A DNA stretch of 64,000 nt from Candidatus Symbiopectobacterium sp. 'North America' (lineage in GTDB: Bacteria > Pseudomonadota > Gammaproteobacteria > Enterobacterales > Enterobacteriaceae): NCBI RefSeq assembly GCF_015762685.1, contig NZ_PEHF01000073.1:34344-98343 (forward strand), given 5' to 3'. The notes under the pieces are model-generated. The model worked only from the letters and a program-made list of their open reading frames with translations, had not been told where the DNA came from and made no database searches. The translations under genes were made by a program, and so were the position numbers. This document shows, piece by piece, positions 35,159 through 46,753 of the stretch. Each line of letters begins with the position of its first letter. Position 1 is the first letter of the stretch.

Positions 35159-36178
35159 ATGATAAAAAACCAAACGCTTCACGATGCCAGTCAGGCCCAG
35201 CACCTGCTGGAAAAGCAGCGAAAAGCGCGTTTTTACCCGGCTTTCCATCTCGCTCCTCTCACAGGCTGGATGAACGATCCGAACGGGTTGGCGTACTGTG
35301 ATGGCCGCTATCATGTGTTTTATCAACACCATCCTTACGATGAACACTGGGGACCCATGCATTGGGGACACATGACAAGCCACGATCTGGTGCACTGGCA
35401 GCATCAACCCATTGTGCTGGCATCCGGCGACGCCTTCGATAGGGACGGTTGTTTTTCCGGTTGCGCCGTGAATGACAATGGCCTTCTTACGCTTATCTAT
35501 ACCGGTCACGTGTGGTTACAGGGTGTCGGGAATGACGGCGCGATCCGCCAGGTACAATGCATTGCCACCAGCGAGGATGGCCTCCATTTCACCAAACACG
35601 GGGTGATAGTCACCCCGCCCGACGGCTGGGCCGGATGCCTCACGCTGCCGCGCGAACTGTCGCTGGATGCGCAAGGGCGCGTCAGAATGATGCCGGTGCG
35701 GGAACTGCAAGCACTACGTCGGGAAGCGCATACCCTACCCGCTTTTTCGCTGAACAACCAACGACGCAGGCTGGGGATCAGCGCGCTTCAGGCAGAAATT
35801 CACATGATGTGGGATATTCAAAAAAGCCAGGCGGAACGCTTCGGCATCGAGATTGCCGTCAGCGACGATCGGCGCTACGTCACCCGATTTTATGTCGATA
35901 CGCAGTCTCGTCGTTTGGTGTTGGATCACAGTCAATCCGAACTGGGCGTCGGCGGCTATCGCAGTGTGGCACTGCCCGATGGCGACACGCTTGATCTGCG
36001 GATTTTTATCGATCGTTTCTCAGTGGAAGTCTTTGTCAATCAAGGGGAAACCTGTATCACCAGCCGTATTTACCCACCAACAGAAGGACGCGGCATCGCG
36101 CTTTATGCCGAAAATGGGGTGGCGTACTGCCAGACCTTTACCCACTGGCAGATGGCATCCATCTATCCTGAGCAGTAA
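35159..36178 (+). pseudogene. scrB: scrB-like GH32 sucrose-6-phosphate hydrolase with internal deletion
   Basis: GH32 enzymes hydrolyse sucrose-6-phosphate after PTS uptake. The nucleophile motif WMNDPNG and the SGCAV region are present, and the C-terminal beta-sandwich is complete (LRIFIDRFSVEVFVNQGE). But after HGVIVTPPDG the sequence jumps straight to WAGCLTLPRELSLD. About 130 residues normally between are missing, including the RDP and EC motifs with the second carboxylate and the acid/base Glu. The reading frame is kept, so a protein of about 340 residues could be made but should be inactive. A GTG at 35150 is a possible earlier start. No other scr gene is nearby. Confidence 0.85.
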
Positions 36179-36201
36179 CCACAACGCGTGAACGGGATAC
36201 G

Positions 36202-36958
36202 TCAGGCTGTAGCGGCTATCGGCGTCTCGGTCAATGGCACAGAGGCAAAATGCCGGGTAAAGAAGCGACTGCCCGCCGTTAGCGCTAACGGGGTGATGCG
36301 ATGCTCCACGTCACGTTCCGTCAGGTAGGTGACGTTATGATGCTGATTATCCGCTTTCAGTGCCGCATACAAGCGCGCGCTATCGGCTGCGGGCACCACG
36401 TCCATGCCACAGCAATAGCGGGCGATTTGCTAACGCAGACAGCCGGTCGGTGACATCATAATTGGCCAGCGTTTGCGCCAACTGACGCAACAAATCGTCA
36501 GACCCCGGGCTTCCTGTGGGGACCGGAGGGAAAAACGAGCGCGACAGCGCAGAAAAATATCCGGACCCCATAAACGAAGCGACGGCTGAAATCCACGGAT
36601 AGCGCGTCATGCTGGCCAACGCGGTCATGCCCCCGAGCGATGCGCCCGCAACGCCAATTTTCTCATCCGCAATCCACCTGCCCCGGCAGTTCCTGCACGT
36701 TAAATTGCAGAATATCCCAGAAATGGCGTAAACGGCGGGCCTCATCACCGTCATAACGCGCGCTGTGCATCGCCGCGTCAGGCAAAATAACACGAAACCC
36801 ACTTGTGCTAACGCATAGCCAAAATAGGCGTATACTTCCTTGGACAAGGTATAGCCATGAAAAAAGAATATCGTCGGTAATGGATACTCCTGCTGACCGC
36901 TGGGGGTCGCATGCAGGACATCAATTCCGTTCAGGGTATCTGGCGAAATTTCTACCAT
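36202..36958 (-). pseudogene. yjfP: yjfP, alpha/beta-hydrolase esterase, about three frameshifts
   Basis: YjfP is a small carboxylesterase. Recognisable pieces: VLHATPSGQQEYPLPTIFFF and HGYTLSKEVYAYFGYALAQ at the start, the nucleophile elbow GVAGASLGGMTAL, and RHHIT-type end (DVEHRITPLALTAGSRFF) with the catalytic His. The frame shifts near 36795 (after VGFVL), returns near 36670 and shifts again near 36400. Start ATG 36958 by alignment. Confidence 0.88.
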
Positions 36959-37222
36959 GTGGGTTCTCTCTCTTTTTTCTTTCCGCACATCGTTAAACAT
37001 AAACTCGGGTTGCCTAACACCCTATCACCAAAAATAAATTTTTTTAAATACAAATTCGCAATGATTTATAACAAAGACTGCAATGTAAAGTTACACAAAT
37101 CAGATGAATTATTTACTTACTCTGCCGTTACTGGCGTTAACTGCTGGCGCTTGGCTGTACGGCGGTTGACAACATCATGGGTCATTTTCCAGCACGGATT
37201 GTACTAATAAAAGAGACATAGC

Positions 37223-39200
37223 ATGCTGCAATTTTCTTCTTTTCGACACTGGGGTTTAGGCATCAAGCTCTCGGCGATCGCCTCGCTGAGTTTGGCCGTG
37301 CTGTTTTTGGTTTTCACACTGTCACTGACGCGTTCTGCGGGCGATCAGTTAAAAGCGCTGACGCTGCACGATATGCAGAGCCAGGTGACCGGTGTGACAG
37401 ACATGATCACTATGTACGATGCCGGGTTACAAGCGGAAGTGGGTAACTACAGCACGCTGTTCGCCAGTTTCCTCCCTACCCAATACAGCATTGATACCAC
37501 CCAGCGAGTGCCTTACGGCGATGGCTCACAGCCCACGCTGAAAGCGGGCGATACGCAATTGAATGTGAACACTGCCATCGTGGATGATTTTCTCAGCCGT
37601 ACTGGCGCAATTTCAACACTGTTTGTGCGCGACCGCGATGACTTTGTGTGCACCACGACCTCATTGAAACAAGAGGATGGCACCCGCGCCATCGGTACCC
37701 GGCTCGACAGGGAAAGCGCGGCCTACACCAGCATTATGAAGGGCGGCACCTATAGCGGACTGGCTCCGCTGTTCGGCAAGCAGTACATCACCCAATACAC
37801 GCCCATCAAGGATACATCAGGCCAGATTATCGGCATCCAGTTTGTCGGCATCGATATCACGCGTGAATTCACCCTGATGCAGCAACGCATTTTGGAAAAG
37901 CGCATTGGCGAAGATGGGCATTTCTTCGTGATTAATGCGAAAAAAGGCAACGAGCTCGGTAATTACCTCTACCACCCAACGCGCGCTAACCATCGTCCTG
38001 ACTGGTCCGAAGGTGCACTGAGCCAGATTCTGGGTGCCCATGACGGCACGCTGGAGTTCCGTGACAACAGCCTGTCGCCGAACGAACAGGAACAGGTGAT
38101 AGTTTTTCAGGCGGTGCCGCAGTGGGGATGGGTGATCGTTGGTACGCTGAGCAAAAGCAGCCTGCTGGCTAACATCACTCACACACGCAATCTGTTCTTG
38201 GCTGGCGGTGCCTTATTGACGCTGATTTTCGCCGTGTTCTTTATGTTACTGACGCGCCAGTGGCTAAGCCGACCGCTGGAAGACGTGGTGAAAGTGGCGG
38301 AACAGTTCTCTGCTGGGAACCTGCAAGCCACGCTGACCACGCAACGCAATGATGAAGTGGGCCGCCTGATCGGTGCCATCAACGGCATCGGGCAAGGGTT
38401 GACGCGCATCGTCGCCCAGGTGCGCGCCTCCGCAGAAGAGATCAGCGTTAGTACCGATGCGCTGGCACAAGATAGCGAAAACATCAGCGAGCAAATCAGC
38501 CGTCAAGCCAGCAGCGTGGAAGAAACCTCTGCCAGCATGGAGCAGATTTCAGCGACGGTGAGGAAAAACGCGGACAACGTTTCCAGCGTGCGCCAGTTGG
38601 CAAAAGAGAGCGCCAACGCCGCTCAGCACGGCAGCGAGCGCGTGAGCGACAGCATCTCTACCATGAGCGACATCAAGGATTCATCGCAGCGTATTTCCGA
38701 TATCACCTCAGTGATCGAATCCATCGCGTTCCAGACCAACATTCTGGCACTGAACGCGGCAGTAGAAGCGGCTCGCGCCGGAGAGCACGGTAAAGGCTTC
38801 GCCGGTCGCTGCCGAAGTGCGTGCGCTGGCACAGCGCAGCGCAACCGCGGTGAAGGAGATTGAAACGCTGATTAACGAATCTCTGGAAAAAATTGAAGCG
38901 GGTTATCGTATTTCCGCCAAAACCCAGTCGGCAATGGACGATTTACTGCAACGTATTCATCAGCTCAGCACCATCATCAATGAAATTGACACCGCCTCAC
39001 GTGAACAATCGACAGGCATCGAACAGGTCAATATCGCCGTGGTGCAGATTGGTCAGGCAATGCAGAAAAGCACTGAACTGGTGAGTAATTCGGAGTACAC
39101 GGCACAAGGACTGCGCCAGAAGGGGCATCATCTTACCGAACTGGTCAGCGTGTTTCAGATAAACGAATCAACCCCTACGCTGACGCAGTTGCAACGTTAA
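37223..39200 (+). pseudogene. Methyl-accepting chemotaxis protein with Cache domain, frameshift in signalling tip
   Basis: N-terminal membrane helix (about 12-33), a periplasmic Cache 3/Cache 2-type sensor (about 40-310), second helix ([19 protein letters not shown]), HAMP, and a methyl-accepting coiled coil. Near 38803-38805 one base is lost in the hairpin tip: the expected [19 protein letters not shown] reads [10 protein letters not shown], and the rest follows in the next frame to 39200. This tip contacts CheA and CheW, so the truncated product cannot signal. The ligand is unknown. Confidence 0.9.
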
Positions 39201-39215
39201 GCACGGGTTTTACTC

Positions 39216-39250
39216 CCGGCCTCCGCTGCGCTCAGGCAACGTGAGGCCGG
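39216..39250. terminator. Hairpin between convergent chemoreceptor and toxin genes
   Basis: CCGGCCTC / GAGGCCGG, eight pairs with a 19-base loop. It lies between two converging genes; no strong T-run on either strand. Confidence 0.45.
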
Positions 39251-39256
39251 CGGTGT

Positions 39257-42200
39257 TTACACGACAGGCAATGCGCCAGAGGATAACGCAGTGTCGCCCA
39301 GATCTTCATCGTAACGCTGAAAGGGCAAGCCATCGTGTTCGCGCGTCAACGTGGTGCGCGTTACTCTGACCAGACTCTGCCCCTCAGACAGGTTATCCGG
39401 TGCGGGATACACCAATCGGTAAGTCGATATCTGATCTTCAGGCAGTGCAAAATTACAGCGGCAATGGGAGAACACTAGCGTGTTGTAGCGCTCACCGTTG
39501 ACGTTCAGCAGTTTCCTTTTCTTGTCGAGATCAATCACGCGCTGAACGCTCGCCAACAGCGGATCGGAATCAATCTCATATTTAAGCTGAGTGTTAACGA
39601 TCAACACATCGCTTAACGCGGCTTTGTGTTCCACAGCCAATCGCCGATTTTTCACCAGTGCCTGACCGATCTTCCATTTTGTGTCACCTTCATAATGGAA
39701 ATGGCAATAATTCTGCAACCCCTCCGCGCGTCCCATGCTGTTTTTTACTTTGTGCGGCTGATAATCATCGTTATATCGCCACTCATCGTGGTGCTGGGGA
39801 ATAAAATACGTCTCCTGCTTTTTCCCTCTTATCGTTAAAAATGCCCGAAAACCCACGTCATCGTTCATCACGGTATCCAGCCCCGGATCCTCAAGAAAAG
39901 TACCATGTGGAGAGAGCATTTTTAACGTGATATCCGAAGGGAGAATGACGCTGGGTTGAGCCAGATCGCTATCGAAATAGCCGCCATGGGCAGAAATCAC
40001 CAGGGTTTTGCTGCCGTGCTGTCGGGCACCCTTGGGGCTTTTGGTAAAAAACTGCACATAATGGTCATCTGCCAGGGTACGATAGCCGACGGCGCCAACC
40101 TCACGCGCATTACGTACTTTGATGGGCGTAAAATCAGGGCTGCTTTTATAGAGTAGATTGCCGCTATAGCGTCGCTCACCTCTGATTTTTTTGCCTTTTA
40201 ACCGAACCGACTTTGGCACAAATGATTGACTCTTGCCCGCAGATACCCTCATTTGTCGTGCCTGTATCTGTTTGACACTCAAATGACCTGCACCAATGAC
40301 ATCACCCAAGGTGCCAAATGCAAGAAACCACGCCCCGATTTGTGCTTCGGAGAGTGCCTGCTCATACACCGCACCATTATCAGTGCTGGCAGCCTGTTGC
40401 AAATTGACCGCTATTTCGCCCAAACCAGAGGCAAGCCCGATGGTTGCCAGTACCGCAGCGCCTGTGGGGCCAGTCACTGTCAGCAACAGCATGCCAGCAA
40501 TGGTATCAGTGGCGGCCAGTGCCCTTTTATAAAACATCAAATTCCTGTCGCGGGTAAACTCATCACGGGTATACACCACTGCATCGATGTTCTTCTCCAT
40601 CTGATCCAGCAGAGCCTGATACAGCCGACGTTGATAATGCTGTCGATATTCCAACCGCAGTTCCGACTGTAGGCAAAATGCGGGAAGATCCACTCCACGA
40701 TAAATATTCGGATTACACATCAGCGTAGGTTTCAATCCCCCTCAGCCAAGCGCTGCTCATCAAACATAGAGAGATGCTTACGAATAATGTCTTCAAACGC
40801 AGGGTCAAATGCATAACGATCGGCAATTTTCATCTCTGAATGGGCCAGAGAAATATACACCACGCGCGAATCAAGCACGGTGGACAGGGCAAGAAGATGC
40901 GGAACAACGCGATCCTTCATGGTCACCAACTGCGGATTAAGTTTGCCTTCAAGAAAATGGCGAATGGCAGGGGGAATATCAGATGAATGGAGCGTTTCAA
41001 GCGCATGAATCACAATACCAATGGCACGAAAGTCGAGCGTCGCCTCAAACAGGGGCTGAAACGTGGTATTGGCCTTCAGTTCGCTGAGCAACGCGCCAAG
41101 CTCCGTAGCGATATGGTCCGCAATGCTCTGCGTTCTCATACACGCCAGACGCAAAAAGGGATTGGCATCGGGAGGGAAATAGAAGGAAGTGTCCCTTTGT
41201 ACGAGCGCCTCTCGCTTGTGAACACCCAGATAAAGCGCCTTAGTGGTGAAATGCTCAGGCAGGTAGATCCGATCCTCATTGAGCATCCGATGGACAAACA
41301 TGATTTGATGAGATTGATCGAGCGCCGGAGGCGGAAAATGTTCCGCCAGTTGCGCATAGTATTTCTTGTACACGTCTGTTATTACACGGTTCAGACCTGC
41401 CGCATTTCCCTGCCAGTATGCGGAGTGGTGAATAGCATGCTGACGGGATTCCAGCGCATATTTTTTCATCAACGATTGCGCTGCGGCCGTCTTGCGCCTG
41501 GGCGCAAAATGCGGAGGCGTTTCATTCAGATACTGTTTGACGTAGCTGATGTGGCTGAATTTCCCCAGCCGTCGGCGGGCTGCACGTCCCTGCTTTTGAT
41601 AGCTAAGGCGAAATGGTGTCTCTTTTTCCCCCAGCCCCAACAATAGCATATCGAGAACCATTCAGGTGTAAGCGGGTCCTCGTGTTTTAATGTCTTGCAA
41701 GGGAAAACGCAAAAATTCATTACTCAATATGGCAATGACATGAGACTTATCTGTCGCCGGTAATTTAGCGCGGTCATACATCAGGTTAAAACGAGAGATC
41801 GGTGAGGAAGAATTCTTAGTATTGCGCCGCGCTCTTATGGCGTGATCCGAGTGCCTTTCCTCTGAGGTCTGAAACTGACGCAAATAATCCGCCAGCGCCA
41901 TATGCTCAGCGTCTGAAAACACCTCAACCTGTGGATACACCTCCGGGTTCACGTCAGCAAGCGCTCTGGCGTGTTTCACCGACTCGGACGCTAGCGGCAA
42001 AATCGCCGATACGCTATCGCGATATCCGGCGGGAGGTAAATAGGGTGAAAATGTCCCAACGTGGGCAGTGCCAGGATACAAATCGATAAGCAGCCTCTCA
42101 GGTTCATCCTGATATCGCGAGCGAAGAGCGGCGATCCCGGTAGCCCCTGCCCGCCACGCCATTTCGCCCAATAGCAGAAGTCCCCCCAATAGCACTGTTT

Positions 42201-42435
42201 TTTTAACGCGCGATGCTCCTGTGTTTCCCCGCGTGTTACCAGGCTTGAATGCCTTGTTAGCGGTCTCCACACCGGATTCCAACGTCAGAGGGGAAACGGA
42301 TACCGCGCGCAACGTATCTCGTAGCGGTTTACGTTCATCGTTAACCAGGTTTGATGGCGTTTTACACCGGGACGGTGGCATCACAGAATACATTGAGCCG
42401 CCAGATGCGCCCCAAACTGGAGGTAACAGCGTCAT
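39257..42435 (-). pseudogene. Large toxin-like protein with C-terminal Stv-type domain, broken twice
   Basis: About 1,060 codons in three collinear pieces. ATG 42435 has AAAGG upstream. TGA at 41662-41664 interrupts the frame after TRGPAYT, and a frameshift in a G5 run near 40735-40742 follows RLAEG. Piece 1 has a hydrophobic helix (VLLGGLLLLGEMAW). Piece 3 begins with a helical stretch with hydrophobic segments (TIAGMLLLTVTGPTGAAVLA, WFLAFGTLGDVIGAG) like membrane-inserting toxin regions. It ends in a domain with TLVISAHGG (His at 39988), LSPHGTFLEDPGL and TLVFSHCRC (Cys at 39463 or 39457). I recall this pattern from the Pfam family labelled putative adhesin Stv; the hydrophobic-strand-plus-HG and hydrophobic-strand-plus-C layout also resembles clan CD cysteine proteases. 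Assignment is by memory. Confidence 0.6.
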
Positions 42436-42638
42436 GGAAAGATACCTTTCTAAAAGGGTCAAAAAAGATGAGTGAAAAAAGGTGGGATGATAAATCAAAT
42501 AATAAACAGCATGTTATAGAAAACACCCTTGTTATAAGACACAATAAAATCGCTAAAAGACAGGATAAAGCGTTTCATTTCTTGAGAATAATAGCATAAC
42601 CATCCACACTTATCTCAGGCCATAACCTCAAGGACATC

Positions 42639-43025
42639 ATGATGAAGAGAACGCTTATCGCCCTTTTATTGGGTGCCGTTTCTGTTGGTGCGATTGCGCA
42701 ACAAGGGGGATTTGTCGCACCGAACAACGCAGGCACTACGTCGGGCGGATTTAAAGGCCCGGCGCCCGGTTTGACCACCGTAGAACAGGCTAAAACGCTC
42801 AGGGACGATGCATGGGTGGTATTGGAAGGTCATCTGGTGCGGCAGTTAGGACATGAACTGTACGAGTTTCGTGACAGCTCTGGCACCGTCAATGTTGATA
42901 TCGATGACAAACGCTGGACAGGGCAAACAGTCATGCCCAATGACAAAATACGTATCGAAGGCGAAGTAGATAAAGACTGGAATAGCGTAAAGATCGACGT
43001 TAAATCAGTACATTTGGTGAAATAA
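42639..43025 (+). CDS. YgiW/YdeI-family BOF (OB-fold) periplasmic protein
   Basis: 128 residues: signal peptide 1-21 (cleaved after AIA), a short Gly-rich segment (GGFKGPAPGLTTVEQAKTL) and a BOF domain (DDAWVVLEGHLVRQLGHELY, GTVNVDIDDKRW, IRIEGEVDKDW). E. coli members are stress-induced; ligands are unclear. AAGGA precedes the tandem ATGs at 42639 and 42642. Intact; divergent from the broken toxin gene. Confidence 0.85.
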   Translation: MMKRTLIALLLGAVSVGAIAQQGGFVAPNNAGTTSGGFKGPAPGLTTVEQAKTLRDDAWVVLEGHLVRQLGHELYEFRDSSGTVNVDIDDKRWTGQTVMPNDKIRIEGEVDKDWNSVKIDVKSVHLVK

Positions 43026-43113
43026 CGCGCCACCACCGAGGGGCTTGACGCCCCTGTTCACTCAGGGCAAGCTGCGAAACTCCCCCGCCCTTTTTTACAG
43101 TTGCAAGGAACTT

Positions 43114-43422
43114 ATGACTGCGCTTACGCGTTTCATCACCTTTTTTCTCATGACGCTGCTGTGCGCCTGTAGTGCTTTTCAAAGCAAGCCAATGCCGCTG
43201 CCGCCGCCAACGCAGTAGGCGCAGCTTATCGTCTATGCGCAAACCGGCACCTTAGAGAAAATGGGCTCGATATCGGTCAACGTGCGAGGCAGTAGCGACG
43301 GCGCCGATCGTGCCATTCAACAAAAAGCAGACGCTTACGGCGCACGCTATTACACCATCACGTTGAAGCAAGAGCACGCATTGACCAACGTGTGGACATC
43401 ACGCGCCGTGCTGTATCGCTAA
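43114..43422 (+). pseudogene. bsmA: bsmA (yjfO), DUF1471 lipoprotein, in-frame TAG
   Basis: AAGGAA precedes ATG 43114. A signal peptide ends in a lipobox-like LLCAC. After a Pro-rich stretch TAG at 43213-43215 interrupts PPPTQ; the same frame continues through the YhcN/BsmA fold (TLEKMGSISVNVRGSSDGA, AYGARYYTITLK, NVWTSRAVLYR) to TAA 43420-43422. The likely change is CAG to TAG. In E. coli bsmA is a biofilm and stress protein located near yjfP, as here. Confidence 0.82.
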
Positions 43423-43453
43423 GCAGACGCGTTGATGCACAAAACAGGGGTGG

Positions 43454-44188
43454 TTACGTCAGACGCTGTCTGACCGCTTCAAACAGACAAACGCCGGTCG
43501 CAACCGAAACGTTAAGCGACGAAACGCTAACGGCCATCGGGATACTGATCAACTCATCGCAGTGTTCACGCGTCAAGCGACGCATCCCTTCCCCTTCCGC
43601 ACCCATAACCAGCGCCAGCGGTCCAGTCAGCTTGCTTTGATAGAGCGTGTGGTCGGCTTCACCCGTGGTCCCGACGATCCACACTTGATTTTCCTGCAAC
43701 AGGCGCAGCGTGCGCGCCAGATTGGTCACGCGGATCAAAGGCACATTTTCCGCCGCCCCGCAGGCCACTTTTTTCGCGGTGGCATTGAGTTGCGCAGAAC
43801 GATCGCGCGGCACAATGATCGCATGCACCCCGGCGGCATCCGCGTTACGCAAGCACGCACCGAGGTTATGAGGATCGGTAACGCCATCCAGTACCAACAA
43901 AAACGGCTGTGCTACACTTGCCAGCAGATCCGGCAAATCGTTTTCCTGATACTGACGCCTCTCTTTGACGCGCGCCACAATCCCCTGATGCACGGCCCCT
44001 TCGACCTTGCTATCCAACCACTGACGATTCGCTACCTGAATCACAATGCCATTAGCTTCCAAGGCCGCGATCACCGGTTGCAAGCGGCGATCTTCACGCC
44101 CTTTGAGGATCAATACTTCCAGAAAACGCTGTGGATCGCGTTCTAACAGGGCGTTGACCGCGTGGATACCGTAAATAATTTCGCTCAT
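43454..44188 (-). CDS. rlmB: 23S rRNA Gm2251 2'-O-methyltransferase RlmB
   Basis: 244 residues of the SPOUT family: N-terminal L30e-like RNA-binding domain, then the trefoil-knot catalytic domain with [29 protein letters not shown] and [17 protein letters not shown]. Follows rnr in the nsrR-rnr-rlmB operon. Intact. Confidence 0.95.
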   Translation of the reverse strand: MSEIIYGIHAVNALLERDPQRFLEVLILKGREDRRLQPVIAALEANGIVIQVANRQWLDSKVEGAVHQGIVARVKERRQYQENDLPDLLASVAQPFLLVLDGVTDPHNLGACLRNADAAGVHAIIVPRDRSAQLNATAKKVACGAAENVPLIRVTNLARTLRLLQENQVWIVGTTGEADHTLYQSKLTGPLALVMGAEGEGMRRLTREHCDELISIPMAVSVSSLNVSVATGVCLFEAVRQRLT

Positions 44189-44216
44189 TGATACTCTTCA
44201 AACGTGGTGTGTTAAC

Positions 44217-44239
44217 GAACGGCGGAAGCTCCGCCGTTC
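44217..44239 (-). terminator. Intercistronic hairpin between rnr and rlmB
   Basis: GAACGGCGG-AAGCT-CCGCCGTTC is a nine-pair stem with no T-run. It more likely protects or attenuates the transcript than ends it. Confidence 0.45.
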
Positions 44240-44249
44240 GCTGCGGGCA

Positions 44250-46712
44250 TTACTGTGCCGCGTTCTTTTTACTGGCGCGTTTCGCCTTGGTGGCGGCGGC
44301 GATTTTACGCGTTTTCTCGGCGTTTTTCTGCGCCTTGTCGGTCTTTTTCTTCGCCTTGGCCTTTGCTTTCACCTTATCGGGCGCAGCCTTTTTCCTTGCT
44401 CTATCGTCCTAGCGAAACGCACTGTCAGGTTCAAAATTAGCCGGTTTCTTAACACCGCGCCGTGCTGGCCGCGCCTCACGGCGCTCCGGTTTTTTCGCCT
44501 TGTCGCGTGCAGTCTTGCCTTCACCGCGCACTTTGCGTGTGCTGGAGAGCAGAGAGAAATCGATATTGCGTTCATCCATATTGACCGCTTCCACGCGAAT
44601 TTCGACTTCATCACCCAGACGATAGACCTGCCCGCTCGATTCACCGATCAAGCGTTGGCCCACATTGTCATAACGATAGTAGTCGTTATCCAGCGTCGAG
44701 ACATGCACCAGACCATCGATAAACAGATCGTTGAGGCGCACAAAGAAGCCAAAGCCGGTAACGCTGGAAATAATCCCGGTAAAAGATTCACCGACGTGAT
44801 CCTGCATAAAGTCACATTTCAACCAGTCGGCGACATCGCGCGTGGCTTCATCTGCCCGCCGCTCAGTCAGTGAACAGTGCATGCCCAGTTGCAACATTTC
44901 ATTAAGATCGCTGTGCCAACCGCCAGTCGGCGTCCAACGCTCGCGACGATCGCTCAGTAAATATTTGATGCCACGGTGCAGTGACAGATCGGGATAGCGG
45001 CGAATCGGCGACGTGAAGTGACCGTATGATGTCAGCGCCAGACCAAAGTGACCGCGATTTTCCGGATCGTAAATTGCCTGTTTCATAGAGCGCAGCATCA
45101 TGGTTTGCAGCATTTCATGGTCGGGGCGATCCGCCACCAGCGTCATCAGTTCTGCATAATCTTTGGGTTCCGGCTTCATACCGCCTTTCAGCGTCAAACC
45201 AAGCTCACCTAGCACGCTGCGCAGTGCCAGCACATGGTCTTCACTCGGGCGAGTGTGCACCCGGAACAGCGCAGGCTCCTGATTTTTCTCAACGAACCTG
45301 GCCGCCGAGATATTGGCCAGAATCATGCACTCTTCAATCAGTTTGTGCGCATCGTTACGTACTATCGATTCCACGCGTTCGATCCGACGTTCCGCGTTGA
45401 AGATAAACTTCGCTTCTTCGGTTTCAAAGGCGATACCGCCGCGCTCTTCACGCGCTTTTTCCAGCACCTGATACATCTTGTGCAGCTCTTCCAATCCGCC
45501 TACCAGCGGCTGGTAATGCGCACGCAGTTCCGCATCGCCTTGCAACATATGCCACACCTTGGTGTAGGTCAGGCGTGCATGGGAACGCATCACGGCTTCG
45601 TAGAATTTGTATGTCGTCAGCTTGCCGGTCGCAGAAATGGTCATCTCGCACACCATACACAGCCGATCCACGTCCGGGTTCAACGAACACAGGCCGTTCG
45701 ACAGCACTTCCGGTAGCATCGGCACCACTTGCGAAGGGAAATAGACCGAGGTGCCGCGCGCCCGCGCTTCATGATCCAGCGGTGTGTTGGGACGCACGTA
45801 ATAGCTTACATCAGCAATGACAACCCACAGACGCCAGCCGCCACCGCGTTTTTTCTCGCAGTAGACCGCATCGTCAAAATCACGCGCATCTTCACCGTCA
45901 ATCGTCACCAGCGGCAGCGAACGCAGATCGACGCGCCCTTTTTTCGCACTTTCCGGGACCTGCTCGTTGAAATCTTTGATCTGTTCTTCGACCTGTTTCG
46001 ACCAGGTGTGCGGGATATCGTGGGTGCGCAGTGCGATATCCACCGCCATGCCGGTACCCATTTTATCGCCCAGGATCTCAACAATCTTCCCGATGGCTTT
46101 GGTACGGCGCGTGGGACGTTGCGTTAACTCAACCACCACCATGTAGCCCATACGGGCGCCGTTGATGTTCTCTTGCGGGATAAGAATATCGAAGCTCAGG
46201 CGGCTGTCATCCGGCACCACAAACCCCATACCGGCATCAAGGAAGTAGCGACCGACAATCTGCCCGGTACGCGGTTCCGGTACCCGCACGATACGGCCCT
46301 CACGCCGCCCTTTGCGATCGGCACCCAGCGGTTGCGCCAGCACCACATCGCCGTGCATAGTGCGTTTCATCTCTTCAGCCGACAGGTACAGATCGTCCTT
46401 GCGCCCTTCTACACGCAGGAAACCAAAACCGTCGCGGTGGCCGATCACCGTGCCACGCAGCAAATCCAGTTTTTCCGGCAACGCATAGCATTGGCGGCGG
46501 GTAAACACCAGTTGACCGTCACGCTCCATCGCGCGCAAACGACGGCGTAGCGCTTCTTGCTGCTCTTCCGTAGTGAGTTCCAAATCGGCAGCCAGTTCAT
46601 CGCGGCTAATGGGCGTATTGCGTTTTTCGATGTGGGCCAGAATGTATTCGCGGCTGGGGATGGGTGATTCGTATTTTTCTGCTTCTCGTTCCTGGAATGG
46701 ATCTTGGGACAT
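44250..46712 (-). CDS. rnr: Ribonuclease R, basic tail cut by TAG
   Basis: 3'-5' exoribonuclease able to degrade structured RNA. ATG 46712 follows GGAGG. In order: N-terminal helix-turn-helix and cold-shock domains, the RNB domain ([16 protein letters not shown] with metal-binding Asp residues; [15 protein letters not shown]), S1 domain ([20 protein letters not shown]) and part of the basic tail. TAG at 44409-44411 stops it at 767 residues after NFEPDSAFR. The frame then continues, with the expected Lys/Ala-rich tail ([18 protein letters not shown]), to TAA 44250-44252. The catalytic domains are complete, so the product is likely active but lacks about 50 tail residues. Confidence 0.92.
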
Positions 46713-46753
46713 TGCGGTTCCTCCGTTGTCTTCAGCAGAAGGCTGAACGGACT

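Noticed and set aside
36202..36958. Reading the central yjfP frame as a separate short protein
   Set aside because: Its middle part (CLTRRCTARVMTV) is the shifted reading of a conserved hydrolase segment, explained by compensating indels.
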